64,000 nt of DNA from Neelides folsomi (taxonomy: Eukaryota > Arthropoda > Collembola > Neelipleona > Neelidae). A program made the position numbers and the translations under genes. The DNA lies in contig JAQGBZ010000013.1 in NCBI GenBank assembly GCA_034687125.1, forward strand, positions 62,001-126,000, written 5' to 3'. Shown one piece after another: positions 11,281-23,039 of this stretch. Numbering within the stretch: position 1 is the stretch's first letter; each line of letters begins with the position of its first letter. The notes under the pieces were generated by a model that ran no database searches, had not been told where the DNA came from, and was given only the letters and a program-made list of their open reading frames with translations.

Positions 11281-12361
11281 ATGGACGGTATTAAAATAAC
11301 AATTTTGTTAATATTCTTATTTGATTTATAAATACTTATTTTGCTTTATTAGTTAACGTCTTTTCAGGCAATTTATTATTGAATTATTGTTTACAGATTC
11401 TCTTTTTCAACTCCGGTTCTGTGCGAAGCAGCTCGAGAAGCTATCAAAAAAATCCGAAAAGGAAGAAGCAGTTCAAAAATCAAAAATTAAAAAGGCTCTC
11501 CAACAAGGAAATCATGAAGGTGCAAAGATTTACGCGGAAAATGCTATCAGAAAAAAGAATGAGTCCCTTAATTATTTAAGAATGTCTTCTAAAGTCGACG
11601 CTGTGCGTTCCAAAGTTCAATCAGCTGTGATGATGAAAGGGGTAAATAATTTGTTATCTTGCAATTGTAATATGCAATTCATTAATTTTCTAGTTTATCA
11701 ATTTTAACAATAAAATTATATTGTAATGTTTTATATTAAGCCATCACTTACTTATTTGATTTTTTAATAGGTTGCACATAACATGGGAGCAGTTGTAAAG
11801 AGTCTTGAAAAGGCAATGAATTCTATGGACTTGAACAAAATTTCCAAGATCATGGATAAATTTGAAACACAATTTGAAGATTTGGATGTCAGAACTTCGG
11901 TAAATTATATATTTTTAAAGAAGATAATAGCTGTTTAATTATTTACTCAAATCTGCGATTTAATGAATCAGATTAAAGAAGCTTTGATATGAATTTTTTT
12001 ATTTAGCTATATTCAATATTACCTACTTTAAATAATGCACATTGTGGTTTTCATCTATATTTTTTAATTTATTACAGGTTCTTGAAGACGCTATGGGTAG
12101 TGCGACGACTTTAACATCACCCAAGGATCAAGTTGATCTACTAATTCAGCAAATTGCTGATGAAAATGGATTGGAAATTTCGGCGGCTATGGCTGCTGTT
12201 CCGAGTAGCACACTCAGAGTTGACCCTCAAGTGGAAAAAGAAGACGAATTGACCAAAAGGTAAGACATTCTCATAAAGAATAAAAAATTACAATTTATAT
12301 TCATTAAAGTAAAAATAATTAAAATTTTTTATCCTATAGGCTTACAGCTCTACGTAATTGA
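11281..12361 (+). CDS. CHMP1: charged multivesicular body protein 1 (ESCRT-III)
   Basis: This is a complete five-exon gene: 11281-11287, 11397-11641, 11771-11899, 12078-12259 and 12340-12361. The predicted protein is 194 aa, close to the usual 196-199. CHMP1/Vps46 is an ESCRT-III subunit that recruits Vps4 in multivesicular body sorting and membrane abscission. The translation follows CHMP1 throughout: basic helical N-terminus [20 protein letters not shown], then [60 protein letters not shown], and a C-terminal MIT-interacting motif DELTKRLTALRN (183-194) that binds the Vps4 MIT domain. The first coding exon is only ATGGACG. It was chosen because joining it to the acceptor at 11397 keeps frame and restores the conserved N-terminus. 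All introns are GT-AG. The protease ends about 700 bp upstream on the same strand; a four-TM gene lies convergently downstream. Confidence 0.97.
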
Positions 12362-13329
12362 AGTAAATTCCTTGAGATTTAAATATCCCTATTATACCCG
12401 TCAACATTAAATTCTTAAAATGATCGTATTCTAAGACAAATGTAATTGGCAAGATCAATTAAAATCAATGAATAAGACAATTTACAGTGCACATAAATAT
12501 TACAGACCTATCGTTATGTATTATTATGCGCTCTACTATAAAATTAAGTATTAATAACATCTGTATAATATTTAGTTAAATTCATAAATGAAAAGCCATT
12601 TTTATACCAAATTAATATATCTAAATTAGTATAAGTAAAAGCAAAGCTAGTAATATCTAAGCCTTAAAATTATTTTGTGTATATATTCTACATGCTTTAT
12701 AAATTTAATTTAATCTGTGATGGTAAAAACTTTTGTATTTAAATGGTAAAAACTTTTGTAAATTAATTTTAAATATAAATTTTTTGATTTTTAAATTTTG
12801 TTTCAAACTTTATCTCTTATTATCAATTTCTGAGAAGGATGTTGCGTTTGGTCATTTTATTTGACATTTTTATCTTCATTAATCTTTACCGAGTTTAACA
12901 AATGGCAGTTCGATTTTTGTATATAGGCAAACTATTTTAGTTTTTAGGTATATTATTACTATAAGTGAAAGATTGCTTTGTTGGGTTTAAGATCGTTTAT
13001 AAATATTACAATATAAGTTTTATTATTAATAAAGTAAATAGAAAATCCAAGAGAAAATTGATCTTTAATTTTGCATTTATTATTTGAAATTGAAATACAT
13101 CCATTTTATTTAATAAATTGCAGAAAAATCATTTAAATAACTGTTAGAATTTAAAGTGTTGGATAAACAGTGGCTCCCGATACCTGCAAATATAATACAA
13201 ATGTTTATGTCTTTAATGTTAGTAAATATATTGGTTAAAGGTTTGTTAAATATCTGTAATACTAGTAATGTATATATGTTCATTTTATTTTCTAAAATAA
13301 GGATCCGTTATAAAATGGATCGATGATTT
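12362..13329. other. convergent intergenic region
   Basis: This is the AT-rich tail-to-tail gap between CHMP1 (+) and the four-TM gene (-). It holds the 3' UTRs. On the minus strand an AATAAA (plus-strand TTTATT at 13284-13289) lies about 40 nt beyond the four-TM stop codon. No exon was seen. Confidence 0.6.
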
Positions 13330-15190
13330 TCAAATATGATGTAATATACAGAGTGAAGATTTGTTTTGTGAGAAAATTTGCTCAATCACCATGCATCGTA
13401 TTCCACAAACGTTGTTGGAACAGATGAGGATAAGGATGAGAGAAAGAAGGCCGACAGCCATTCCAGATAAGGCCATTACCGCTCCCATTACTGCCACCGT
13501 GACTCCTCCACCGACACCTGAATATTTTCTCATACACTTCCATTACATAAACTACAAACTATCTACTTTATATAAACCAAGACGTTCAACATTCATTTCG
13601 GTTTTTATATGCCTTTACTCTTTTAACTGACCGTATATTTTACGTTACATGTTAATGAAAAAAATGTTAAATTCTTAAAACTTTCTACCTTCTGGACAAT
13701 CCGCATTTCTGATATGCTGAAGACACGAACCAAATACTGCAATAATGTAATATGCAATTCCCACCAGAGGTACAGATAGAATAAGTTGGATGATATGCAG
13801 CACGAAAATGGCTACGGTGCTTCAATTGTTAAAAAGAATACATTATTCATTAACTTTAAGTTTCATTCCAACTGTGAGTTTACCTTTGAGATGTCGTTTT
13901 CCACCCATTGTAAACAGTCACAACTCCCGTCGTTCCAATGAACAATGACCCCCAAATGCCAATTCCAATTCGAACACCATCATTATTCGCAATTGCCATC
14001 ATTGCTATCTGTTGAAAAACCAGAAACATGCTACTTTAGTCGATATTTCCACTTGAAGGAAAGTTTATGAAGAAAGTGGGTTTACACAATAGCTGGATGA
14101 GTAGTGTATGTACCACATCACAGAACTTCACAATGTGAAGTGTGATGTGGTGTGAAGGTTCACTACCCAAAATGCTCCATCTCGCGAGAATATTTTTATT
14201 TTAAACTCAGTTATTTTAAATTATAATTCACTTCTTTCATTTCAGAAACAATTATTAACACCATTTTAACCAATTAACTAAACATAATACTTTCATTGAG
14301 ATAGTTGCTAAAATATTAATTAGTATTCTACATAAATTAATCAATCATGTGAAGAATATTATTCCCAATCACTAGTCTCTTTATCGCACCAATAAAATTT
14401 TGAGGTAACTGAGCGGTAACTCCAGCATATTCAGTTTAATTTATACATTTCATTTTATTAATCAATATTATTAGTCATTTCATTCCTTCTATAATAAACT
14501 TAGGTATAATCAAATTTGAACATTCGAAATTCAAATAACATACTCAACAATGTTGTATAGTATACCTACTACAAATTTTTTCTCAAGATGAAAGATACTG
14601 GCACTGGTGCAGTAACCGACACTGGCGCAGTATTTTTCATTTATCTTTTAATAATTAAGAGATTTTAATAAAGGTGGATAATAGAGATATTTTAAAAAGC
14701 AATTATTTTAAATTATAGAATTATTAAAATTTATCAAAAAATATTTTAAATTTCGCTGGTTGCTGCGCTGGATAAAGAATATATTATATGCGTATGAAGT
14801 TGAGTGATGTGCTAGAGGGAGACTGTGAACCTTCACAGTACCTTCACACTTCCCACCACACCACACTTCACACCACAGGTGAAACTTTTCCTACTGTGAT
14901 GTAATTTTCCCTACACTGTGGATGAGATTACATACTTGGGCACAGAAGATACCGATGGCCAATACGACACCCGTGACACCGCATATTTTGATGATGAGAA
15001 TGTCTGTTGAAGTGAGTGAGAGATCCGGCGGTGGCTGAATTCCCAAAATTTCTTTCGTGTTTAATGCGATAGTCGGAGGCGTGCCCACGACTCGTTGAGG
15101 AAGAACTTCGGATGCCTCAGGAAAATCTTCATTACTTTCATTTCTTTCACCTTCTTCCAATGAGTTGGGACTATCATAATTATTTGGTAA
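13330..15190 (-). CDS. four-transmembrane protein, tandem copy A
   Basis: Four coding exons read on the minus strand: 14936-15190, 13884-14008, 13689-13819 and 13330-13517. They join in phases 0, 2 and 1 to at least 232 aa. The N-terminal region is acidic and hydrophilic (EEGERNESNEDFPEASEVLP). It is followed by four hydrophobic segments: ILIIKICGVTGVVLAIGIFC; GIGIWGSLFIGTTGVVTVY; TVAIFVLHIIQLILSVPLVG; and VAVMGAVMALSGMAVGLLSL. There is a Cys pair between TM3 and TM4 (SCLQHIRNADC). The topology resembles MS4A/CD20-like or other small tetraspan proteins, but I do not recognise the family. No in-frame ATG occurs in the first exon seen (it opens LPNNYDS... after an acceptor at 15191), so a further 5' exon must exist upstream. 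A paralogue lies immediately upstream on the same strand. Confidence 0.8.
14151..14837. repeat. inverted repeat bounding about 660 bp in an intron
   Basis: TGTGAAGGTTCAC (14151-14163) is perfectly complementary to GTGAACCTTCACA (14825-14837). Flanking sequence on both sides repeats TGTGAAG/TGTGGTG motifs, and the left side contains its own palindrome CTTCACA-A-TGTGAAG (about 14126-14140). It sits inside the first intron of four-TM copy A. The arrangement suggests a non-autonomous transposon with subterminal repeats. No transposase frame and no clear target duplication were found. A small internal repeat, CACTGGTGCAGTA / CACTGGCGCAGTA, lies near 14600-14635. Confidence 0.5.
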
Positions 15191-15523
15191 CTATCATAAA
15201 ATCAAAAGCAAATACATTATTCATTATTTATTAACATATTGATACTAATATGGAAATATTAAACATCTTTCCTATCTGAAGCTACATTTTATATTTACAT
15301 TATAAAGATAAGTTTTTTAGTGTGTTTTTTAATAAAGTTTTAAAAACTAGAATTAAACTATGTACTTAAGATGGATCGAAGACGGGACTATTCGAAAAAT
15401 CTAATTATACTGTTTTTAAATTCCCAAATAATGACTAATTATTGAAAGGGAATTGCAATAAATTGGTAAATGTAATTAACGAGGAAAATGGTGAATAGCA
15501 GTTCATAAAGATTTAACGAATTG

Positions 15524-18500
15524 TCATTTGTCACGATTCACTGGGTAGACCATCGATCCATTTTCGTGACTCGAGTGAAATTCTCGGTTGAAGAGTCTTA
15601 CATTCATTCCTATAACTGAAATCCTATAGATCGATAAATGAGCAGTGTTTTGGGCTCGAGAAGAGTGATTAATTCTCGCTCGTCTCTCTCTACTTTTGGA
15701 GGAGATTAAGGGATTTTTCATGGGAGGGAATCTCCTCACATCTTTCGGTTGAGTTCCATAGGCGAGGAAATAACATTTGTAGGCGTTGAATGCATTGAGT
15801 CCCATCTCTGCCATGCTCGCGAAAATCATGAGGAGATTTGTTGCGAGAATCATACTTGAAGACCCGACGAGTGCTGAGTCTACACAAATTTCATTCAAGA
15901 TCAAACATCATTTAAATTATTCACGCTCCGCTTTTCTTTTTATTTTAAACTCAACCAAACTAATTCATCGGATGGAATAAACTTAAATCTAAATTCGATC
16001 ATTGAAAATCAAATTGTGAGAGCAGCCCTACTTATTCCACTAATGCTTGAACACTTTTTTTTTATACAATATAAGTAAAATATGGAGAGTGTGAATATAA
16101 GAATATTATTGTAATACTCACAATAATGTATCAAGTAATATAATACTCTTCGTGTAATTAACTAATTATACATAAATGTGCTGTATTAATATTTATTTGA
16201 AACTAGTTTCGTCTCCACTTTGGTCGACTGTGGTCCTTGGGGGACCCTCTGGGTGAGAACTGAAGTAGGGAGTTTTTTCCCGAATGACGAAAAAGTCCAG
16301 TTCTCTGTCATACACACAGGTGGAGACGAGCGGATTCTGCACTATCAATCCATAGTTAAGTTAGTTAATATATATAGTAGATGGAGGGATGAATGAAGCC
16401 TATTTAAGCTGAGGGGACTGGTGGAGACAACCCTCGTGGAAACACGGCAGGCAGAAGAGGAAGGCGGGAAAGCTCACAGCCTTGGCGCGACCAGATTGTA
16501 AACATACACCCCCAGGGAGGACTCTCTCTACCGAACAGAGAACCCAACAAAAGTGTGAGATTCGGCTACCGGACCCAACTTGGAGCTATCGCCGCCACGA
16601 CGGACGTTGCCACCTTTTACTCACTAAGCATACCAACCCATAGCCTGCTCCTAAAAGAGACAGATCGACGTAATCCGGCAACTAAAGGATGGATTAACAG
16701 AGTTACTAGTCATACCTATGCAACACCGTCATTCTGTACCCATAAAATAATAATAGAATTAATTAGAGAAACTCTGTAAGGGCGAAAGCCGGATCGGAGT
16801 ATAAACACCCATAAAAAAATTATTTGAAACTAGTCATGATTGTGCATAATTATGTTAGATATACTAATTTACCCATCATAAATAGCTATGTTAGTATGAA
16901 AATATATTTTATAACAAAGATATGCAGATGATAACAATTAAGCATAAATAAATAGATGGGAGGCGGAGTGGGAGAAAACATGTGTCTTTGACATTACAAG
17001 AGGATCTTGTCTCTTGTGTCCCTACTTAATTTATTCACTTGCTCGAGAGTTTGTTCCTCAACTTGTGGACGATGTAAATATAAATGCATGAGTGGTATTT
17101 TATAGAAAGAGCTTTGCCGCTCCACAGGAAGGCTCAAGGTACCCTTTGGCCTTTGAATGAGAAAGCTGGGCAGATTAAAGGAAAGCTTCAACTTCTCCTT
17201 CATGTCATGCACATTCGCAATAAGGTTGGACGTTATATATTTATTCTATTTCCCAATATCGATCCCTTTTATGTATGTATGTATACATATATGATGTATG
17301 TATGTATGTTTTCTCTTTGCCGTTCTGTTCAGGAGCCTTGAGTGGATCACTTGTAAATAAGTTAGAGTTTCGTGCAGGGAAGGAGATTGATACAGCGGCT
17401 GATTGCCATCGGAGCCTCTTATTTATATTAAGTGTTCTCAACCGAACACGGAGTTTCTGAGAATGAACCTTAGACTTTCAAATAACTCCCCTTTACAGAG
17501 AACACCTAAGGTATAAAACGAGTACTGGGTGTGTTGGATGTAAGTGGAACATACATGGAATACATACATGTGTTCTCCCTTATTCTCTATTAAAGGGAAC
17601 ATTGAAGGGAAATTAATTGGAATTTCTCCGTTCATTCATCCATGAATAAAAGCCCGAGATCAAAATTCTCAATTTGGCTCTTTTTGTGCCGACTGACTGT
17701 TGAAGGGTAAATTACAAGATCGGAGCAATCGTTCACTTCGACTCTCTTCACTTCTCCTCCACTTTGCATGATTACATATATGTGAAGAACGAATTTTTAT
17801 GTATATTCTTCACAAGTTTGTCAATGTGGAAAAAAGTAGCATATTCTGATAATATTCCAAATATATGTACGAGTACAATATGTGCGTAAGTATTATGGTC
17901 ATATTCTTCATATTTATTATGCCATTTATTGCCATATTATTAAAACCGTTCTGACTTGACTTGATAAGTCGGCGCAAGTTGGATTCAGAATCGATTAATT
18001 GATGTGATATTCTTATTTGAGTCTCACCATATTCTTCACGGTTCCACCGGAATGGATACACGCCTAGGAGGATGCAACAGGCCGTGAAGAGCGGAATTGC
18101 CATCGTAGATGCGATAATCTGAAGGACCAGCACGGCTAGTAACCTGTGTGAAAGGCCACTTGGAGTTAACTCCATTAACTTATCTGCTTCCTAAGCATTT
18201 TGAATACAATAATCTCTTGATTGTCGGTTCTCGGAGATTTCCTACCCGTTGAATGTGCAGCGAGAAGACCAAAAGAGTGAAAGCCCAGCAGCCATGAAGA
18301 AGAACCATGATGTCCAAATCCCAGTGAGGGACCGAGTGGCAAACTCATTTGACGCTCCAATTGCCAAAGTCTGTTGGGAGCGATTATAAATTGAATTGAA
18401 TAATCCTTGAGTAGTAATGAGAAAAAGATTAATTTTATTAATAAATACTTGGCTCAGCACGATGATAACGGCCACAAATATCTCAAAGAGCGAAATGATT

Positions 18501-18562
18501 CTGATGACCTGAATTTGAGACTCCACAATTATTTTCTGAGGATCTTGAGTTTCTCGAGTATT
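15524..18562 (-). CDS. four-transmembrane protein, tandem copy B
   Basis: Four exons read on the minus strand: 18449-18562 (left boundary of this first exon uncertain), 18246-18370, 18028-18143 and 15524-15879. They join in phases 0, 2 and 1 to at least 236 aa. Hydrophobic segments are RIISLFEIFVAVIIVLSQ, SLTGIWTSWFFFMAAGLSLF, LLAVLVLQIIASTMAIPLF and MILATNLLMIFASMAEMGL. The second exon is 125 nt, exactly as in copy A, and the same intron phases recur, so the two genes are tandem duplicates although the proteins are now divergent. The last exon carries a long basic cytoplasmic tail (KSRERRARINHSSRAQN). The last intron (15880-18027) holds a retroelement with target duplication. No start codon was identified, so a 5' exon is missing. 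Confidence 0.75.
16208..16819 (+). mobile_element. 612-bp poly-A retroelement (SINE-like) with 15-bp TSD
   Basis: The 15-bp duplication TTATTTGAAACTAGT flanks the element at 16193-16207 and 16820-16834. The insert ends in ATAAAAAAA, the hallmark of target-primed reverse transcription. It is clearly richer in GC than its surroundings. The 5' end is highly structured: CGTCTCCAC (16210-16218) pairs with GTGGAGACG (16320-16328), GAGAACTG (16255-16262) with CAGTTCTC (16298-16305), GGGA with TCCC at 16268-16281, and GGTCC with GGACC at 16232-16246. Near the 3' end GGC-GAAA-GCC (about 16780-16790) forms a GNRA-capped hairpin such as LINE/SINE tails use for RT recognition. One 74-codon frame (16555-16779) has no known motif. 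It may be a long SINE, a truncated LINE or a retrocopy of a structured RNA. Confidence 0.8.
16994..17212 (-). other. unrecognised 72-codon frame inside the copy B intron
   Basis: The minus-strand frame ends HRPQVEEQTLEQVNKLSRDT... with a hydrophilic C-terminus. It lies in the last intron of four-TM copy B, just upstream of the retroelement. An overlapping plus-strand frame (17084-17341) is equally open. No family was recognised and no convincing splice boundary was seen, so it may be chance. Confidence 0.12.
17271..17309. repeat. (TATG)n microsatellite
   Basis: Interrupted ATGT tetranucleotide repeats occur at 17271-17286 and 17293-17309, separated by ACATATAT. Confidence 0.8.
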
Positions 18563-21500
18563 CTTAAATTCAAAAATAAAATGAGTAACAAAGATAATAC
18601 CATATTTCCTATTATGTACTTACTATTTATGGAATTTAATTACTCATTCTAAAAACAACTCTAAGATTTTCATATTGAATTATAGTATTTTTTAAATTTA
18701 ATTATATTATTTATTTTGTGTTACTTTTAGTTTGGAAGGTTTCTCTTTTCTTTTGCAATTTCGGCACAACATGATGATGTTGATTAAATTCCACATGAGC
18801 TTTACAAATTACATGTTGTTGCTTTATCTTCAACAAATCGTTACACGCTCTCAATTTACATATTTCAAAAGTCACTCGGTTATTAAAATATTTATTAGCT
18901 TAATGTTCTCAAATCCACCTCAATAAATAACCCAATTTGTCTTATCTGGTAAAATATGCATGGAGGGTTTTGTTTTAAGTAAATATTGCAATTACGATAA
19001 TATCTCACTATTTACCACATGTCTTTTGAATTGGAGGAAAAATGATATTTGATATGAAATAAAGTAATGGTTGAGATATATTTTCCGTGAGCACTTCAGA
19101 AGAGACAGTGAAAGTGGAATGTGAGGGGAGGGACGGATAAAGCTGAAGTGGACGAAAGAGCACTTTCCCCCTCATAAGGTAAACTTCATAAAGCATTCGT
19201 GAGAAATGATTCTCACTTAAGTATTCGGGGAGGTTCAGCTCGGCTCCTACTGGCCACTCTCGATTAATGGAACTTTGTTTGTCCTGGATACCCATTCAGT
19301 CCTTGTTAGGCCTTCAGAACCACCATTCAATTACAACCCATTGAAAGGAGAGAGACAGGAGGAGTGTTTATTCATCCTCCTCTCATTTTTATCTCACAAT
19401 TGGATATGGAAAGTTGAATTGGGAAGAATTCATAGGCTTTAATTGCACTTTTTTGAGCTATTTGGAGAATAGGATGGACATCAAACAACCGCTTTAGCTT
19501 GGGGTTATTATCTTAATTTATTAAATACTGAGTGAATAATTTACATTCAAGCGGAGTTTTTATCTTTTATTGAGAAAACTTCGTTTATGGAATCGCGTGT
19601 AATAAAAGGGCAATTAAATTTCCCAAACTTATTTCATGGGCTTCGTCCTTTATTAGGACCATTTCGGCAAGAGGGAAAAGTTAGTTTCTTAAAGAATTGA
19701 AAGTTTGTCTAAAGCAATATAACTTGCTCCTCTCTTCTCATCCCCAGCTCTGTTCACATGCAAATTAAAATGTCTCTCTTCGGCCAAATGATTGATGCGG
19801 TAATCAGGAGCTTCTCATTTTCAAATTCCATTCTCTCCGTATAATATTTCATCTCGATGTATTTAAATCCTGCTACAATTATAGGACAGTTAGAGAGATA
19901 ATGAAATAATGATTAACGAGGAAAATCCCACTTTTATTAATACTTTATTACAGTATTTGGTTATTCAAGTCCTCCCTTTCTTGCCCCTTTAGAAAGCCCA
20001 TGTCAATATTCTTTATTGCTTTTTACAAGAATTTCCCTTCATCCTTTGTTTAATTTCTTTCCTGTTTTCTATAACGTACCTACTCTATGCTGCATATCTT
20101 TCATGCATAAGAACTCTATATTTAATAATACTCTACGTATCTGTATAAATGCTTATAGCACTTGCATGAATTTCAAACTTATATGACATATTATTAATAT
20201 GATACTATTGATGCATTAAAAAGAAATGAAGAATTAATGAAATGAGTCCCAATTAGACAAAAAATTTCATTAAAATTAATGTATAATAATATTAATATTA
20301 TTTGTTGTTGAAAGAAAGTTGAGTGTTTGTGCACAAAGTGCAAATAGGTGTTCGAACAATCATGAATGATTTCAAATAAAGGTAAAATTGTCATAAACGA
20401 ACGAACAAAATACATTTTATTCTCTTCCTTTATAAAGATTTTCAAAGAGTTAAAAGCGCGATTTCCTCATTTTATTCAAAGAGAAAATAGGAAATTGAAA
20501 ATATGAGAGATTTTTTTGAGAGAAAGGAAAGGGATGAATTGTGTAGATGAATGAGATTCTATTCACCCGTCAACTTGCCGAAAATTAGATTCCAAGAGAA
20601 ACTGTTAAGAGAACGAGATTACTGAGGGGAAAAGGGAATGATTTGATTTCTCTCCTCTCTCGGATATTCTGACTGTTTGAGAATAAGATGAAGAGAGAGA
20701 AGGGTGAGAACATGAAGGATGAAGAGAAAAGTCAGTTCAAGTAATCTAATAGGGTTTCATCAGAAAGTTATATTTTTCTCGAGGAGTTTTGTTTCTGCCA
20801 TTTCATGGTTCAGATGACGATTCGTGATCAAAGGATTGTTAATGAAAATTTCTTCTTTTGTGCATTGTCGACAAAAATGGGCAAAATTTCTCCTTTGGTT
20901 CTTTTATTCCACATTCCTCATAGGCCATACCTATAAATTAAAGTCCAAAGTACATTATTACAGACATACAAATATTCGTGTATTGTGCCATGTTTATGTC
21001 ATATTACATGTTATACGCGTAGTTACATAATATGTATTAAATACCTATGTAATATACCATACTTAGATAACATTTAACAATACTAAGTGATATTTATTCA
21101 TCCTATATTACTTAAATTTCATATTCTTATCTACGTATTTGTTCTAATCTTACTTAACATGTATTATATGCCTAATTATATTTATATTATATTTAAGTGA
21201 CAAACATTGTAAGATAGGTATTGTAGCATTCATTCAATATTTTCAATTACAAATACCGAATCAGAATAATTGATTTATTAAAACAGCAAGTTTATAATTG
21301 CCATTACATAATGTGGATTGAGATATAATAAGTAATAATATATAGGAGTAGGAGGCTTACTCCAATTAAGAAGATTCCAATTTGATTGTCTTTCATTTTC
21401 TAAATAATAATTAATTTAATCTCCTTTTCACGACTCGACTCGAATTCTACTACTTTATAGGAAATTAATTTTAATTAATTACTCATTATTTTCAATAAAA

Positions 21501-22937
21501 CGTTAAGTAAAACGTAATTAAGTTGGAGCATAATAGATATTAGAATCCAAGGTGGAAATCAATCTTTCATTTTCAACAAGTTAAACATGTCATTGAAACA
21601 TAGTCAATACCTCTTTGTTTGTTAACCATCTACACAAAGATACATAAATGAGTCGACATTTGTGGTTAGTTGATGTTGAATTGAGTGAGTGCTATTCGCT
21701 GACGTCATTCAAAACTTTGTCTTTCCATGCTTTTTAAAGCTATTGTCGCAATATGACTATAGTATTCAGACTCACGCTTTAAGGTAGCAACAGTAGTTCT
21801 ACTATTTATACCAATACCATTCATCTTATTCAATCACAAGTCCAGTAAATTGCATTTAAGTTGAGCATGCTTAATTCTCCCCTATCAATATATAAGTGGT
21901 TTCATAATAAGCAAATACAGATCGACGTTTCCTTGATCTCTGTTGGCTTTTCAGTTTTTCTTTGGATCTGGTTAATTTTCAATATTACAAGAAAAAACAC
22001 TTAAGTGGTGGGGGTGTCACTTCATTTTGAAAGAAGAGGAAAGAAAAACCAACGAGGCGAAAAGAAAAAATGGCTCACGGGCTTTAAAATTCTAGAACGA
22101 GGACATTAGGCATCTGATCGTATCAGATTGTGAAAAATTATGATTACGATTCTTAAGTTGAGATATTTATGACGGGCGACAGGAGTGACTTATTTATTTC
22201 CTCCCCACACACTTCTCTCGAGATGTCGATTGATTAATCCAAGGGGAAAAGACGATAAATCTTGAGAATCTCCGAAACTCCCATTCCTTCCTGATAGGAA
22301 TGAGTCGAGTAAAGTAGGCTCTAATCCTTTACTATTATTTGTGTGGGCTGAGTCTGGGAGAGAGGAGGAAGCTTCTTGGGAGCCTCAACTTGGGACGTAT
22401 TCCATCCTGAAAGAGTCGCTAATTGACAGGAGCCTCGTCGTCCAAGTCGTTCATTACCTGCCTGTCTGTAGAGGCGCCCTGAGAAGGATTTTTTCACAGA
22501 AAAACCTCTGGAGTCACTTGGCTTCTTGGGGAAAAAATCCAAGCGGATGTATGTTGAGGATTTTTATTCGCCAATTTATATCTTAAAGAGACTATAAGAA
22601 ATGGTAAATATAAAGATTTTCAAACATCACTGAATACTAAAAGATGAAAGATCATGTTACATAGTGTTTTGAAAGACTGGAATTTTTTTCCACTAAAATG
22701 GCATTTCCTTTCAAAGAGATCTTATTCCTCTTCAGAGACAAAACAAAACTTATCACAAGTCTTGAGTTGCAATTTCCTTGAAAGGAAATACCTTAAAGGT
22801 AATAATGTCCACAGTGCTTTCATAGACTTTTCAAAACATAGTCGTTACGATATTTATTACATAACTCACATGACTGAAACTTTCTTCTTGGTTTTTAAAA
22901 TAATAGTTGATACTTAATATTTATTATACGTACAAAG
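18563..22937. other. non-coding AT-rich stretch upstream of four-TM copy B
   Basis: The missing first exon and promoter of four-TM copy B should lie at the low-coordinate end of this stretch, but no start exon could be chosen. A GC-richer patch at about 22320-22560 has open frames on both strands and possible splice sites, without any recognisable product. The rest appears to be simple AT-rich DNA. Confidence 0.4.
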
Positions 22938-23039
22938 TACCACCCGAGCAAGTATGTGTTGGCCAAATGAGTTGGCTCGCCTACCTTCCTCTCATTTCAT
23001 CCCTTTTCTTTCTCATGATTCCTCACAATTGTTTAACAA

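Noticed and set aside
16208-16340. Hammerhead ribozyme at the retroelement 5' end
   Set aside because: The nested stems are real, but the conserved CUGANGA and GAAA core elements are absent. Another fold class was left open rather than named.
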